Assembly: GCA_026389335.1 (NCBI GenBank)
Contig: JAPLIB010000153.1
Location: 1-64,000, forward strand
Direction: 5' to 3'
DNA: 64,000 nucleotides
Source: Cyanobacteriota bacterium
GTDB lineage: Bacteria; Cyanobacteriota; Cyanobacteriia; PCC-6307; Cyanobiaceae
A model generated the notes under the pieces. That model had not been told where the DNA came from. It made no database searches and saw nothing but the letters and a program-made list of their open reading frames with translations. Made by a program: the position numbers and the translations under genes. How positions within the stretch are numbered: position 1 is the stretch's first letter; each line of letters begins with the position of its first letter. Positions 6,841 to 16,763 of this stretch are shown piece by piece.

Positions 6841-7800
6841 TCAGTTGTGGGAGGGCTCGACGCTGGTGAGGCTGCCGGCCCAGTGCAGCTTGCGGGTGAG
6901 GGTGCGGTAATAGGACGGGCTCTGCTCCAACAGCACCATCAGGGCCGGATGGGGGCCGCGCTGCACCACACAGCGATCGCCCGGCTCCAGCACCGTGGCA
7001 TGGGCGCCGTCCTTCCAGAGCTTCACCCGGCGGCTGCTCTCGCCCAGGGGCCAGACCGTGAGGCGCGAGCGGGGCGGCACCACCACCGCCCGGCTGGAGA
7101 GGCTCATCGGGCAGATCGGGTTGACCACGATCGCCTCGATGCCGGGGTGCAGGATCGGCCCGCCGGCCGCCATCGCATAGCCGGTGGAGCCGGTGGGGGT
7201 GGCGATGATCAGGCCATCGCCGCGGTACTGATCCACCACCTCACCGTCGATGTCGAGCTCCAGCACACAGGTGGGCGACACTTCATCGAGGCAGGGGCGA
7301 AAATAGAGGTCATTGAGGGCGCTGTGGGGCCCCTCGGCCGCAACATCCGCAGCCAGGTCTTCCGGACCGCCATCGCCGGGCTGGGGCACGCCATCGCCGC
7401 GATCGATGCGGGCCTCCAGCATCATGCGCCGCTCCAGGGCGAAGCGGTCGTCCCGCAGGCGCTGCCAGAGGGTGTCGTCGCCATCGAGGCGCAGCAGGGC
7501 CCGGTCATGGGTGAGGAAGCCGAGATGGCCACCGATGTTGAAGCTGAGGATCGGCACCTCGAAGCGGGCCAAATGGCGCGCCGCCCCCAGCACCGTGCCA
7601 TCACCACCCAGCACCAGGGCCAGATCGGGCAGGCCTTCCTCGGTGGCCAGCAAGCCCGGGAAAGGATTGGCGGCCAGGCCGGAGGAAGCAACCGTGACAC
7701 TGACACCCTGGAGGCGCAGATCCTCGGCGCAGCGGCGGGCATGGCGCTGGGCCGACTGGCTACCGCGCCGCACAATCAACCAGATCCGTTCAAGCCGCAT
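6841..7800 (-). CDS. nadK: NAD kinase
   Basis: 319 aa. Phosphorylates NAD to NADP using ATP or polyphosphate in the cytoplasm. The hallmark GGDGT lies at residues 65-69, followed by the glycine-rich [10 protein letters not shown], the ALND metal/NAD-binding motif and [16 protein letters not shown], in family order. The length fits cyanobacterial NadK. It lies just downstream of ndhEGIA on the same strand, 34 nt after the ndhE stop, and may be read from the ndh transcript. NADP supply fits the photosynthetic context. The identification is firm. Confidence 0.97.
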   Translation of the reverse strand: MRLERIWLIVRRGSQSAQRHARRCAEDLRLQGVSVTVASSGLAANPFPGLLATEEGLPDLALVLGGDGTVLGAARHLARFEVPILSFNIGGHLGFLTHDRALLRLDGDDTLWQRLRDDRFALERRMMLEARIDRGDGVPQPGDGGPEDLAADVAAEGPHSALNDLYFRPCLDEVSPTCVLELDIDGEVVDQYRGDGLIIATPTGSTGYAMAAGGPILHPGIEAIVVNPICPMSLSSRAVVVPPRSRLTVWPLGESSRRVKLWKDGAHATVLEPGDRCVVQRGPHPALMVLLEQSPSYYRTLTRKLHWAGSLTSVEPSHN

Positions 7801-7834
7801 GCGGATCGCTCAAGCGCTACAGGTACGAGATTGG

Positions 7835-8197
7835 CTACCAGCGCAGCAGGTTGAAGCGCTCCATATCCACTGTTTCGCGGTTGCGATACAGAGACAGCAG
7901 GATCGCCAGACCAACAGCAGCTTCAGCCGCAGCCACGGTGATCACAAAGATGGCAAACACCTGGCCGCGAATCAGTTGGCCATCGAGATAGTCGGAGAAG
8001 GCCATCAGATTGATGTTCACCGCGTTCAGCATCAGCTCGATGCTCATCAGCACCCGCACGGCATTGCGGCTGTTGATCAGCCCCCACACGCCGGTGCAGA
8101 ACAGCAGGGCCGCCACAGCCAGGTAGGCCTGCAGGGGAATCGTGCCACCCAGAACAATGGTGACGGCGTCGGTGGCGGCTCGGGGATCAGCGCTCAT
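7835..8197 (-). CDS. ndhE: NDH-1 subunit NdhE (NuoK-like)
   Basis: 120 aa, three transmembrane helices. Contains the conserved Glu-bearing segment [17 protein letters not shown] in the second helix and [17 protein letters not shown] in the third, both proton-pathway features of NuoK/NdhE. Part of the thylakoid membrane arm of cyanobacterial NDH-1, which carries out respiration, cyclic electron flow and CO2 uptake. ATG at 8197 overlaps the ndhG stop by 4 nt (ATGA), indicating translational coupling. Confidence 0.97.
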   Translation of the reverse strand: MSADPRAATDAVTIVLGGTIPLQAYLAVAALLFCTGVWGLINSRNAVRVLMSIELMLNAVNINLMAFSDYLDGQLIRGQVFAIFVITVAAAEAAVGLAILLSLYRNRETVDMERFNLLRW

Positions 8198-8829
8198 GGG
8201 GTGGTCTCCAGCAGAGGTTGGCCGCCAGCGTTGGCGGATGGATCAAGCAGCAAGGGGGTGCGGGTTTTCTCGATCAAGCCCTGATCCACAGGTTCGCCCG
8301 TGATCACATCACTGCTGTAGACATCGCGGCGCGCCAGCACGATGGCGCCGATCATCGCCATCAGCAGTAGTACAGAGGCCAGCTCGAAGGGCAGGAGATA
8401 GTCGCTGAAAAGATGTTCGCCGATGCGGATGGTGGCCTCTTCGCCCACCGGCAGCGGCCCCGGCAGGGCCCAGTGGGTGGTGAACGCCACGCGCAGCAGC
8501 AGCACGAACAGCCCCGCACACACCCCACCCGAAAGCAGACGGCGCAGCAGCAGCCCCGGGATGACCGCCAGGGTTTCCTTCTTGTTCACGAGCATGATCG
8601 CGAACAGGATCAATACGTTCACCGCGCCCACGTAGACCAGGATCTGGGCCGCTGCCACAAAGCTGGCATTGAGCAGCAGGTAGAGGCCGGCCACCCCAAG
8701 GAACACACCGCCGAGTAGGAAGGCGGAATAGACGATATTCGGCAGCAGCACCACGCCCAGGGCTCCCACCACCACGACGGCGGCCAGAACCAGGAAACAA
8801 AGCTGCTGAATGGTGGAAGCGAGCGTCAT
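8194..8829 (-). CDS. ndhG: NDH-1 subunit NdhG (NuoJ-like)
   Basis: 211 aa. Five hydrophobic helices with the conserved [21 protein letters not shown] segment of NuoJ/NdhG, and a long soluble C terminus ending in a Gly/Thr-rich tail. Membrane-arm subunit of NDH-1. Its start ATG overlaps the ndhI TGA by one base (TGATG). Gene order ndhA-ndhI-ndhG-ndhE is the standard cyanobacterial operon. Confidence 0.96.
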   Translation of the reverse strand: MTLASTIQQLCFLVLAAVVVVGALGVVLLPNIVYSAFLLGGVFLGVAGLYLLLNASFVAAAQILVYVGAVNVLILFAIMLVNKKETLAVIPGLLLRRLLSGGVCAGLFVLLLRVAFTTHWALPGPLPVGEEATIRIGEHLFSDYLLPFELASVLLLMAMIGAIVLARRDVYSSDVITGEPVDQGLIEKTRTPLLLDPSANAGGQPLLETTP

Positions 8830-9506
8830 CAGGACTGGGCTCCTTGGTCAGCCACCGCTGGGTTCGGGGCCGTTGAACTGCTGGCAGTTTGCTCGGTCGC
8901 CGTCGCGGCTGGCGCTGCTGGGGGCTGGGCCAGGGTGGCCAGCACCTGCTCGGGCAAGCGGCCGGCTCGGGGCGCATTGGCGGGCACGCCATGGGGCTCC
9001 ATCACGCCCTTGGGCAGATAGGCCAGCTCGCGCAGGGCGAACACCGCCGGATCACTGGTGACGCTGGTGGGCAACCGACCGAGGGCAACGTTGTCGTAGT
9101 TGAGGCTATGGCGATCGAAGGCGGCCAGCTCGTACTCCTCCGTCATCGACAGGCAGTTGGTGGGGCAATACTCCACGCAGTTGCCGCAGAAGATGCACAC
9201 CCCGAAATCAATCGAGTAATTGCGCAGCTCTTTCTTCTTGGTGGCCTTGTTCATCACCCAGTCCACCACCGGCAGGTTGATCGGGCACACCCGCACACAC
9301 ACCTCGCAGGCGATGCACTTGTCGAACTCGTAGTGGATGCGGCCCCGGTAGCGCTCCGAGGGGATCAGCTTCTCGTAGGGATACTGAACCGTGATCGGCC
9401 GGCGCTTGAGATGGTCGAAGGTGACCGCCAGGCCCTGACCCAGGTACTGGGCGGCGCTGACCGCCTCCTTGGTGTAGTCACCGACTTTCTTGAGGAACCC
9501 GAACAT
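8829..9506 (-). CDS. ndhI: NDH-1 subunit NdhI, 2x[4Fe-4S] ferredoxin-like
   Basis: 225 aa from the ATG at 9506 ([16 protein letters not shown]), the usual start; the open frame continues upstream without meaning. Two cluster motifs are present: [12 protein letters not shown] and [12 protein letters not shown]. Together they bind two [4Fe-4S] clusters that carry electrons in the connecting arm of NDH-1. After about residue 190 there is an Ala/Pro/Thr-rich extension typical of picocyanobacterial NdhI. Operon with ndhA upstream and ndhG downstream. Confidence 0.97.
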   Translation of the reverse strand: MFGFLKKVGDYTKEAVSAAQYLGQGLAVTFDHLKRRPITVQYPYEKLIPSERYRGRIHYEFDKCIACEVCVRVCPINLPVVDWVMNKATKKKELRNYSIDFGVCIFCGNCVEYCPTNCLSMTEEYELAAFDRHSLNYDNVALGRLPTSVTSDPAVFALRELAYLPKGVMEPHGVPANAPRAGRLPEQVLATLAQPPAAPAATATEQTASSSTAPNPAVADQGAQS

Positions 9507-9589
9507 GGTGCTGGTGGGGGAAGGGGCGGATCCGGCGATACGACGCTCGGACCATCTTGACCGGGAAAGCCCGGAGCTGACGAACGGTC

Positions 9590-10726
9590 TCAGCCTCCGA
9601 ACGCCATCGGGAACGCGAGCTTGAGCGCAGCCGTGACCAGCAGGTTGACCAGGGCGATCGGCAGCAGGAACTTCCAGCCCAGATCCAGCAGCTGGTCGAT
9701 CCGCACCCGCGGCACGGTCCAGCGCAGCAGGATCGCGAAAAACACCAGCAGGTAAGCCTTGAGCACGGTCATCACGATGCCGGTGGTGGCCGTGATCACC
9801 TGCACCACGGGGGCATCCACCGACTGGCCCAGCCAGCCCGCCAGCCACTCCACCGGCACCGGGAAGCCCCAGCCGCCCAGGTACAGCACCGACACCAGCA
9901 GGGCCGAGAGCACCAGGTTGATGTAGCTGCCCAGATAAAAAAGGGCGAACTTCATGCCCGAATACTCGGTCTGGTAGCCAGCCACCAGCTCCTCCTCCGC
10001 CTCCGGCAGGTCGAACGGCAGGCGCTCACATTCAGCCAGGGCGCAGATCCAGAAGATCACGAAGCCCACCGGCTGACGCCAGATGTTCCAGCTGAGAATG
10101 CCGGCGCCGTTCTGCTGGTTGACGATGTCGACCGTGCTGAGCGAATTGCTCATCATCACAATCGCCAGCACCGCCAAGGCCAGGGGGATTTCGTAGCTGA
10201 TCGACTGGGCCGCTGCCCGCAGCCCACCCAGCAGCGAATATTTGTTGTTGCTGGAATAGCCGCTCATCAGCAGGCCGATCGGCTGGATGCTGCTGAGCGA
10301 GATCCACAGGAAGATGCCCACGCCCACATTGCTGATCAGCAGGTTCTGACCGAAGGGCACCACCAGCCAGGAGAGGATCACCGGCACCAGCACCAGCACC
10401 GGCCCGAGCGTGAACAGCAGGCCATCGGCCCGGGCCGGGATGATGTCTTCCTTGAAGACGAGCTTGAGGCCATCGGCCATCGGCTGCAGTACCCCGAGGG
10501 GGCCGGCGTATTCCGGGCCGATGCGCTGCTGCACGGCGGCGGAGATTTTGCGCTCCAGCCAGACGTTGACCAGCACGCCGACCACGGCGGCCACCAGCAC
10601 GGTGACCATCGGCAGCGGCAGCCACAGCAGCCGGGCCGCACCGGGGCTGAGCCCCAGTCCCTGCAGGGCATCAACGAAGCTGGCCTGCAGATCGAGACCT
10701 GAACTCACGAGGGCGGTCGTCTCCAT
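9590..10726 (-). CDS. ndhA: NDH-1 subunit NdhA (NuoH-like)
   Basis: 378 aa, about eight or nine transmembrane helices. Conserved NuoH segments include [34 protein letters not shown] and the [20 protein letters not shown] loop. It links the peripheral and membrane arms of NDH-1 at the quinone site. It is the first gene of the ndhAIGE operon, with 83 nt to ndhI. The gltA stop lies 24 nt upstream of its start, so the ndh operon may also be read from gltA. Confidence 0.98.
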   Translation of the reverse strand: METTALVSSGLDLQASFVDALQGLGLSPGAARLLWLPLPMVTVLVAAVVGVLVNVWLERKISAAVQQRIGPEYAGPLGVLQPMADGLKLVFKEDIIPARADGLLFTLGPVLVLVPVILSWLVVPFGQNLLISNVGVGIFLWISLSSIQPIGLLMSGYSSNNKYSLLGGLRAAAQSISYEIPLALAVLAIVMMSNSLSTVDIVNQQNGAGILSWNIWRQPVGFVIFWICALAECERLPFDLPEAEEELVAGYQTEYSGMKFALFYLGSYINLVLSALLVSVLYLGGWGFPVPVEWLAGWLGQSVDAPVVQVITATTGIVMTVLKAYLLVFFAILLRWTVPRVRIDQLLDLGWKFLLPIALVNLLVTAALKLAFPMAFGG

Positions 10727-10750
10727 GCTGGCGAAGGGGGTGGGTGGACC

Positions 10751-11998
10751 TTAGGAGGGGGTCGGTCGACCCTCGAGCGGCAGCCAGGGCCGCTCCAGGG
10801 AACCGGTGTAGATCTGGGTGGGACGATAGATGCGATTGGCTCCCAGCTGTTCGCGCCAGTGGGCCAGCCAGCCAGCGGTGCGGGCAATCGCGAAGATGGG
10901 CGTGAACAGATCCCGCGGGATGCCGAGCTTGCGGTACACGAGGCCGGAATAGAAGTCGACGTTGGGGAAGATGCCCTTGGGGCCCAGCCGCTCGGCCGCC
11001 ACCGCCTCCAGCCGCCGGGCGACGTCGTACATGCTGTCGTAGCCGAAGCGCAGGAACAGATCCTCCGCCAGGCCCTGCAGGATCACCGCCCGCGGATCCT
11101 TGACCCGGTATTCGCGATGGCCGAAGCCCATGATCTTGCGCTTCTCGGCGATGGCCCGATCAAGCCAGGCCTCCACCTGATCCACCGAGCCGATCTCCTC
11201 GAGCATGTCGAGCACATCCTCATTGGCACCGCCGTGCAACGGCCCGGCCAGGGTGCCCACCGCCGAAGCCACCACCGCATAGGGATCGGTGAGCGTGCTG
11301 GCGGTGACGCGGGCGCTGAAGGTGCTGGCGTTGAGGCTGTGCTCGGCGTGCAGGATCAGGCAGGCATCGAAGATGCGGGCCGCCAGCGGATCGGGCTCCC
11401 GCTCCGTGAGCATGTACAGGAAGTTGGCCGAATAGGCCAGGTCGTCGCGGGGCTGGATCGGATCCTGGCCTTTGCGGATCAGCTGGAAGGCCGCCACCAT
11501 CGTCGGAATCCTGGCGATCAACCGCACCACCGCCTCGGTGATGTACTGGGGGTCGTACAGGGCGCGGCGGGAATAAAAGAGGCCCAGGGAGGCGGCGCTG
11601 GCCTGCAGGGCATCCATCGGATGGCCACTGGCTGGGAAGCACTTCATCATGTCGCGGATGCGGAAACTCACCCGCCGGTGCATCTGCACCTCCTGCTCAA
11701 AATCGCGCAGCTGGAAGATCGTGGGTAGCTCGCCCCAGATCAGCAGGTAGGCCGTTTCCAGAAAGGTGCTGTGGGAAGCCAGCTGATTGACCGGATAGCC
11801 CCGATAGGTGAGCACCCCACGGCTGCCGTCGATGTCGCAGATCGCCGACTGGGTGGCCGGCACCCCCTCGAGGCCGGGGCGAAAGACCGGCGCTGCGGCC
11901 GCAGCCGGGGTATCCGCCGGCGCGGAGGTGGCAGGGGCCGCTCCGGCGTCCGCTCCATTCAGCGGGCTGGCCATTTCAGGGGTGATTTTTGCCGCCAT
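10751..11998 (-). CDS. gltA: Citrate synthase
   Basis: 415 aa from the ATG at 11998 (MAAKITPEMAS); the frame is open another 16 codons. Condenses acetyl-CoA with oxaloacetate. Catalytic residues are visible: His in GPLHGGANE, His in MGFGHREYRV and Asp in NVDFYSGLVY. The N terminus has an Ala/Pro-rich stretch of about 35 residues before GLEGVPATQSAICDIDG. It is followed by the ndhA operon. It lies downstream of sixA on the same strand (78 nt apart). Confidence 0.97.
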   Translation of the reverse strand: MAAKITPEMASPLNGADAGAAPATSAPADTPAAAAAPVFRPGLEGVPATQSAICDIDGSRGVLTYRGYPVNQLASHSTFLETAYLLIWGELPTIFQLRDFEQEVQMHRRVSFRIRDMMKCFPASGHPMDALQASAASLGLFYSRRALYDPQYITEAVVRLIARIPTMVAAFQLIRKGQDPIQPRDDLAYSANFLYMLTEREPDPLAARIFDACLILHAEHSLNASTFSARVTASTLTDPYAVVASAVGTLAGPLHGGANEDVLDMLEEIGSVDQVEAWLDRAIAEKRKIMGFGHREYRVKDPRAVILQGLAEDLFLRFGYDSMYDVARRLEAVAAERLGPKGIFPNVDFYSGLVYRKLGIPRDLFTPIFAIARTAGWLAHWREQLGANRIYRPTQIYTGSLERPWLPLEGRPTPS

Positions 11999-12076
11999 CA
12001 CGATCGAGTCCGATTTGGCGAACCTACGCGGCGACGTCCAGCCCACGCCGTAGCGCTGGCTGCCACCGGCGCGATC

Positions 12077-12619
12077 TCAACCGAGGAGGCTGCGGGGGCT
12101 GAGCAGCAGCCGCAGGCGGGCGCTGCCAGGCGTGGGACCAGCGGGCAGCTCCAGCAGGGCCAATCCCGCCTTGCGCAGCTCGATCGCTCCCGGATGGGCC
12201 CCCAGCAGGCGCGCGGCCAGCAGGCCCAGATCGGGCTCATGGCCCACCAGCAGCACCCGCAGTCGCGCCGGCCGCTGCTCGCCGTTCCCCGGCTGGACCG
12301 GACCCAGCGAAACCGGGGCCAAGCCGGCCAGGGCATGGACCAGCAGCGGCAGGGGATCGTGACCGGGCTCCAGGCTCTCGCTCAGTTCCAGGGCCGGCGC
12401 CAGACCGACGGCACGGGCAATCTCCGCCGTCTGACGGGCCCGGGTGAACGGACTCGACAACATCCGATCCGCCGCCAGACCCAGGGCCAGCGACCGCTCC
12501 AGCACCTCACGGGTGCGCTGGCGGCCCTTCGCCGTGAGCGCCCGGGTGAGCTCCGGGCGCTCCGGGCTGCGCTCCTCGGCAATGCCATGACGAAGCAACA
12601 GCAGTTCGGCGGCAGCCAT
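12077..12619 (-). CDS. sixA: Phosphohistidine phosphatase SixA-like
   Basis: 180 aa. Histidine-phosphatase fold with LLLLRHGIAEER near the N terminus (RHG at about 10-12), SSPFTRARQTAEI and LLVGHEPDLG, the second catalytic His. Such enzymes remove phosphate from phosphohistidine in phosphorelay or PTS-like proteins. The partner here is unknown. Sits between the DUF3352 gene and gltA on the same strand. Confidence 0.88.
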   Translation of the reverse strand: MAAAELLLLRHGIAEERSPERPELTRALTAKGRQRTREVLERSLALGLAADRMLSSPFTRARQTAEIARAVGLAPALELSESLEPGHDPLPLLVHALAGLAPVSLGPVQPGNGEQRPARLRVLLVGHEPDLGLLAARLLGAHPGAIELRKAGLALLELPAGPTPGSARLRLLLSPRSLLG

Positions 12620-12799
12620 CGGTGTTCAAACAGCCTGAGGCCATCCAACAGCCCCATGCCCCCCTGAGGAAGCTGGGGGCAACAACGGCCAACAGATGCA
12701 GATGCAGTTGCAGTTGTAGATGCAGTTGCTATCGCAGTTGCTGATGCAGCGGCCCTGGAAGGCCCGAGCTGGCGCGCGCCCGAGCGCCAGCAACAACCA

Positions 12800-15166
12800 T
12801 CAACGCTCAAAACTGAGGCGGGCCTGCAGATGCAGGGTGCGGCCCTCGGGCTGGAGCGCCATGGCCAGCCCCTGCACCCCCCCATCCAGCCCGCCACCGG
12901 CCAGGGCCGAGAGCACCTGCCAAGGTTGCCAGAGCCGCAACAGCTCCCGCGAGGGCCCACGGGTCAGGGCCCACTGCAGCGGGGCAGCGGCACGGTCGAG
13001 GGCCGCCAGGGCCGTTCGCAGCTCCTCGCTACCGCGGCCGCCTGCGGGCTCATCGAGCACAGCCAGGCTCCGGCCCCACCAGGCCAGGGGGCCACTGGCC
13101 AGACGCCAGGCCGCCAGGGTGGCCTGCAACGACTCACCGCCGCCGGCCTGGGCCCGGCGCTGGCTGCTGGCCTCAAGCCGCGTCCAGACCAGGAGCGAAC
13201 GGTCGCCCAGTTCGAGCGGTGCCTGGATCAGGCCCGCCGCCGCCAGCTCGCCCTGCAGCTGCTCCGGCGCCGGCTGGGTGCTGGCCGTAGCCAGCTGCCA
13301 ACCCTGGGGGCCGGCGGCAAGCAGCAGCGGCCCTTCAGCCCGCTGGGCCACGAGGAAGGGAAGCGTGCCAGCCGCTGATCGCGCGCCCTTGGCCGGGCGT
13401 TGGTCGCCCGAGGCGAGGCGCTTCTGGCCCGGGCGCTGGCGACTCTCGCCCGCGTTGCCGCCTGGCTCGGCCGAGCCGCCCAAGCCCGCCGCCGTTGCCG
13501 GCAACGGTCCGCCGGCGACGGTGCGGGCCAGGGCCCGTTCCAGCAGCGGCTGCACCAGGGGCTGCTGCAGCTGGGCGGCGGGATTCTGGAGCAGCAGCAA
13601 GCTGCTGAGCTGGCCCCTCAGGCCGTCGAGCAACTGCTGCTGCTGGGCCGGATCGGCCGGCTGGATCACCACCGCCCCTGGCGCCGCCGCCGCGTCGAGC
13701 GTTACAGCGTTGGGCATTACAGCGTTGGGCATTGGAGTGGCACGAGTTGGAGCCGGGACCACTGCATCGGGGACTACTGCATCCGGGACCACTGGATCCA
13801 AGACCACTGCATACGGGACCACTGCATACGGAACCACTGGATCCGGGACCACTGGAGCAGGCACCACTGGATCAGTCATCACTGAATCAGTCAGCGCTGG
13901 AGCCGGGACCGCTGGAACGCTGCGGGTTGGGGCCAGCGGCAGGGCGGCGGTTGGGGTGGCGGGCGTTGGTGGCGAGGCGCCAGAGCTGACGGGGACGCCT
14001 GGAGCAGCAGGTGTTACTTGCTGGATCTGGCTGGGCGGGGTGCCTGGGGCAGCGGGGACGGCTTGCAGGGTCTCGCTGGCCGCAGCGCCTGGGGCGATGG
14101 CCGCGGGGACGAATGCCGGGGCGCCGGAAACACTTGCCCGCTGGGGATCTGAACGCCAGACCGCCGCCGTGGCCGCCGTAGACGCGGACCTCGTTACGGC
14201 GCTGAGGGCCGTGGCGGCGGCCCTGTTGGCCGCCTGGCTGGTCGTTCCCGCGCTGATGGGCAGCGCCCGGATCGCCAGGGGCGGAGCCGGCAGCTGCAGA
14301 TGGCCATGGAGCAGCAGCGACCGACCCTCGGGCCGCAACGCCGCCAACAGCTGGGTGGGCCTTTGCTCTGGCGCCAGCGGCAGCGGCCAGCCCAGCCACT
14401 GCTCCAGCGCCTGGGGCCGGGCCAGCAGCAGGGCTGCCCCCTCGCCGAGCTGGTCGAGCTCCCGCTGCAGGCCCGGCTGGGAGGCCTGGTTGAGTTCCGG
14501 GATCTGGGACACATCCAGAGCACGCTCCAGCACACCGCGACCGGAGGCGATCAGCACCAGATCGTCATCCACCAGGGCGGTGGCCAGGGGCACCGAGCGA
14601 CTGCCCACCAGGGCGCCGCGGCCACTGATCAACCCCATGCCGCGGTAGTTGCTCACCTGCAGATCGGTGCCGGCCAGGCTGCGGGTCTGCCAGAAGCGCT
14701 GCAGAAAATGGCGGGCACCGTCGTCGTCGCGGCTGGCCAGGGCCAGCAGCCAGCCACCGGAGGGAGGGCCGCTGGCGGCGGCGCCGCTGATCTCGGCCGC
14801 CGGATCGTCGAACAGCACCAGGGCGATTCCCGGGGCCAGCCAACGGGCCAGTTCATCGTGGTAATCGAGGCCGGCGGCGGCAAAGGCCCCATCCCGCAGC
14901 CGCTCGATAGCCTCGCCGGCATTGCGGCGCTGGCGGCCTGGAGCCACCGCCCGGGCATAGGCCACCGGCTGCTCCCCATCGCTGAGCAGATAGAGGCTCA
15001 AGGGAGCCTGGGCAGGCACAAAGCGGGCCGCCCGGGGGATGGTGAGGGCGTGATGGGCGAGCTGCAGCGGTCCCCGCTGCCAGATCAGCCACCAGCCCCC
15101 CACACCAAGGCTGAAGGTGAGCAGCACCACGGCCAGCACCACCGCCAGAAAGGGGCGGCCCTTCAT
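12800..15166 (-). CDS. DUF3352-family membrane-anchored protein with VVPDP repeat insert
   Basis: 788 aa from the ATG at 15166 (MKGRPFLAVV). One N-terminal transmembrane helix (about 4-28) and then a large extracytoplasmic region resembling DUF3352 in two halves. They are separated by a low-complexity insert of about 130 residues, encoded around 13700-14180, rich in Pro, Ala, Val and Thr. Part of the insert is eleven 15-bp units encoding five-residue VVPDP-like repeats. DUF3352 proteins are conserved in picocyanobacteria with no known role. It is divergent from the rhodanese gene, 45 nt apart. Confidence 0.82.
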   Translation of the reverse strand: MKGRPFLAVVLAVVLLTFSLGVGGWWLIWQRGPLQLAHHALTIPRAARFVPAQAPLSLYLLSDGEQPVAYARAVAPGRQRRNAGEAIERLRDGAFAAAGLDYHDELARWLAPGIALVLFDDPAAEISGAAASGPPSGGWLLALASRDDDGARHFLQRFWQTRSLAGTDLQVSNYRGMGLISGRGALVGSRSVPLATALVDDDLVLIASGRGVLERALDVSQIPELNQASQPGLQRELDQLGEGAALLLARPQALEQWLGWPLPLAPEQRPTQLLAALRPEGRSLLLHGHLQLPAPPLAIRALPISAGTTSQAANRAAATALSAVTRSASTAATAAVWRSDPQRASVSGAPAFVPAAIAPGAAASETLQAVPAAPGTPPSQIQQVTPAAPGVPVSSGASPPTPATPTAALPLAPTRSVPAVPAPALTDSVMTDPVVPAPVVPDPVVPYAVVPYAVVLDPVVPDAVVPDAVVPAPTRATPMPNAVMPNAVTLDAAAAPGAVVIQPADPAQQQQLLDGLRGQLSSLLLLQNPAAQLQQPLVQPLLERALARTVAGGPLPATAAGLGGSAEPGGNAGESRQRPGQKRLASGDQRPAKGARSAAGTLPFLVAQRAEGPLLLAAGPQGWQLATASTQPAPEQLQGELAAAGLIQAPLELGDRSLLVWTRLEASSQRRAQAGGGESLQATLAAWRLASGPLAWWGRSLAVLDEPAGGRGSEELRTALAALDRAAAPLQWALTRGPSRELLRLWQPWQVLSALAGGGLDGGVQGLAMALQPEGRTLHLQARLSFER
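13755..13919 (-). repeat. 15-bp minisatellite, 11 units
   Basis: Eleven consecutive 15-nt units with consensus GGGACCACTGCATCC on the plus strand, inside the DUF3352 gene, each encoding five residues such as VVPDP or VVPYA. The units keep the reading frame, so copy-number change would lengthen or shorten the spacer without breaking the protein. Confidence 0.85.
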
Positions 15167-15211
15167 GCACGCACAGCAGGATGGGTCCATCCTGACGCCC
15201 TACCGGTTCCG

Positions 15212-15586
15212 ATGCCCGACACCAGCACCCCCGAAGCGGGTTCAGCCACGCCGATGCCGATCAGCGCCAGCGAGCTGCAGGCCCGGCTGCTGGCCGGGGA
15301 GGCGATCCAACTGGTGGATGTGCGTGAAGACAACGAGCTGGAGCTGGCCCAGCTGGCCCATCCGGTGCTGCATCTGCCCCTGAGCCGCTCCCAGGACTGG
15401 ATCGGCCAGATCGACAGCCTGATCGAGCGGCAGCAACCGGTGGCGGTGTTGTGCCACGCCGGGGTGCGCAGCTGGCATTTCGGTTGCTGGCTGATCCAGG
15501 AGCACGGCCATCCCCAGGTGTGGAACCTGCAGGGGGGCATCGATGCCTGGAGCACGACCGTGGATCGCTCGGTTCCCCGATATTGA
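15212..15586 (+). CDS. Rhodanese-like protein
   Basis: 124 aa from ATG 15212. Single rhodanese domain: IQLVDVREDNELELAQL near the N terminus and the active loop CHAGVRS at residues 81-87 with Cys81, followed by WNLQGGIDAW. Such proteins transfer or carry sulfane sulfur. The substrate is not determinable from sequence. It precedes hrcA on the same strand by 151 nt. Confidence 0.92.
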   Translation: MPDTSTPEAGSATPMPISASELQARLLAGEAIQLVDVREDNELELAQLAHPVLHLPLSRSQDWIGQIDSLIERQQPVAVLCHAGVRSWHFGCWLIQEHGHPQVWNLQGGIDAWSTTVDRSVPRY

Positions 15587-15737
15587 GTGCAGGCGCCTGA
15601 ATTCTGGCGCCTGCACCCTGGCCCTGATCCCCGTGGCTGCAGCCGGGTGCCATGTCAGGCCGCGACGGTGTACTGCCGGCAGCGCACGAGAGCCCGGCCG
15701 ATCCCTACGATCCAGGAATCACGCATAACGAATCGGG

Positions 15738-16742
15738 TTGGACACCCTGCCGCGGCGGCAACAGGATGTGCTCAGAGCCACGGTTCGGCACTACGTCGAC
15801 ACGGTTGAACCCGTGGGCAGCCACACCTTGGTGCGACGCTTCGGCCTGCCTGCCAGCCCCGCCACCGTGCGCTCGGCCATGGGGGCCCTCGAACTGCGGG
15901 GCCTGCTGACCCAGCCCCACACCTCCGCCGGTCGCATCCCCAGCCAGCAGGGCTATCGGCTCTATGTGGATCAGCTGCTGCCCGAACCCGGCTCGGCCGC
16001 CCGCCAGCTGGAACGGGAACTGGCGGGGGTGAGTCTGCAATGGGCCGCCCTCGACGATCTGCTGCTGCATCTGGCCCGCCGCCTGGCCGATCTCACCGGC
16101 CTGCTGAGCCTGATCACCCGACCCCAACGCCAGCGCCCCCAGCTGCAGGCGATTCGGCTGGTGGCCAGCAGTGACCGGCTGCTGGTGTTCCTGGTGCAGG
16201 GCTCGGCGCTCACCACCAGCCTCAACCTGCGGCTGCCCAGCGGCGCCGAGCGCGAGCTGCCGATCCTGGAACGCTGGACCAATGACCGCCTGCGCCACCC
16301 TGACGGCAAGATCGCCTGGGAGCGCCTGCCGGAGGAGCTGCGCCGCAGCGGCGATGTGCTGCGCCAGGCCCTGGAACACCACGAACGGCTGCGCAGCACC
16401 GACCTGGACGGGGTGGTGGCGGCGGGCCTGGGCGGTCTGCTGGGTCAGCCGGAATTCAGCCTCACCTCGAGCCTGTTACCGCTGGTGCAGCTGGTGGAAC
16501 ACCAACCCGAACAGGTGCTGGGCCCCTCCCTGGGACCTGCCGCCCCCGTCGATTCGATCTGGATCGGCAGGGAGCACCCCCACCGGGCCCTCGAGGCCTG
16601 TTCGGTGGTGCAGGCTCCCTATGGCACCGCCGATGGCGCCTGCGGCCACGTGGCGCTGGTGGGACCGATGCGGATGGCCTACGCCACCGCCCGCGCCGCC
16701 GTGCGCTCGGTGGCGACGATCCTGCAACGACTCCTGAGCTGA
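15738..16742 (+). CDS. hrcA: Heat-inducible transcription repressor HrcA
   Basis: 334 aa from a TTG at 15738 (reads MDTLPRRQQDVL). N-terminal winged helix with PVGSHTLVRRFGLPASPATVRSAMGALELRGLL and the conserved HTSAGRIPSQQGYRLYVDQLL, followed by the GAF-like ligand-binding domain. HrcA represses chaperone operons through CIRCE elements. I saw no CIRCE inverted repeat near this gene, and no chaperone gene is in the window. The Anbu gene follows 21 nt downstream. Confidence 0.95.
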   Translation: MDTLPRRQQDVLRATVRHYVDTVEPVGSHTLVRRFGLPASPATVRSAMGALELRGLLTQPHTSAGRIPSQQGYRLYVDQLLPEPGSAARQLERELAGVSLQWAALDDLLLHLARRLADLTGLLSLITRPQRQRPQLQAIRLVASSDRLLVFLVQGSALTTSLNLRLPSGAERELPILERWTNDRLRHPDGKIAWERLPEELRRSGDVLRQALEHHERLRSTDLDGVVAAGLGGLLGQPEFSLTSSLLPLVQLVEHQPEQVLGPSLGPAAPVDSIWIGREHPHRALEACSVVQAPYGTADGACGHVALVGPMRMAYATARAAVRSVATILQRLLS

Positions 16743-16763
16743 ACGAGGCAGCCAACTTCCGCC

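Noticed and set aside
6655-7854. 399-codon plus-strand open frame
   Set aside because: Antisense to nadK and without recognised features.
12720-14648. 642-codon plus-strand open frame
   Set aside because: It is antisense to the DUF3352 gene, Ser/Arg/Ala-rich and without domains; a GC-skewed shadow.
15587-15737. CIRCE element before hrcA
   Set aside because: No TTAGCACTC/GAGTGCTAA-type inverted repeat is present upstream of the TTG start.
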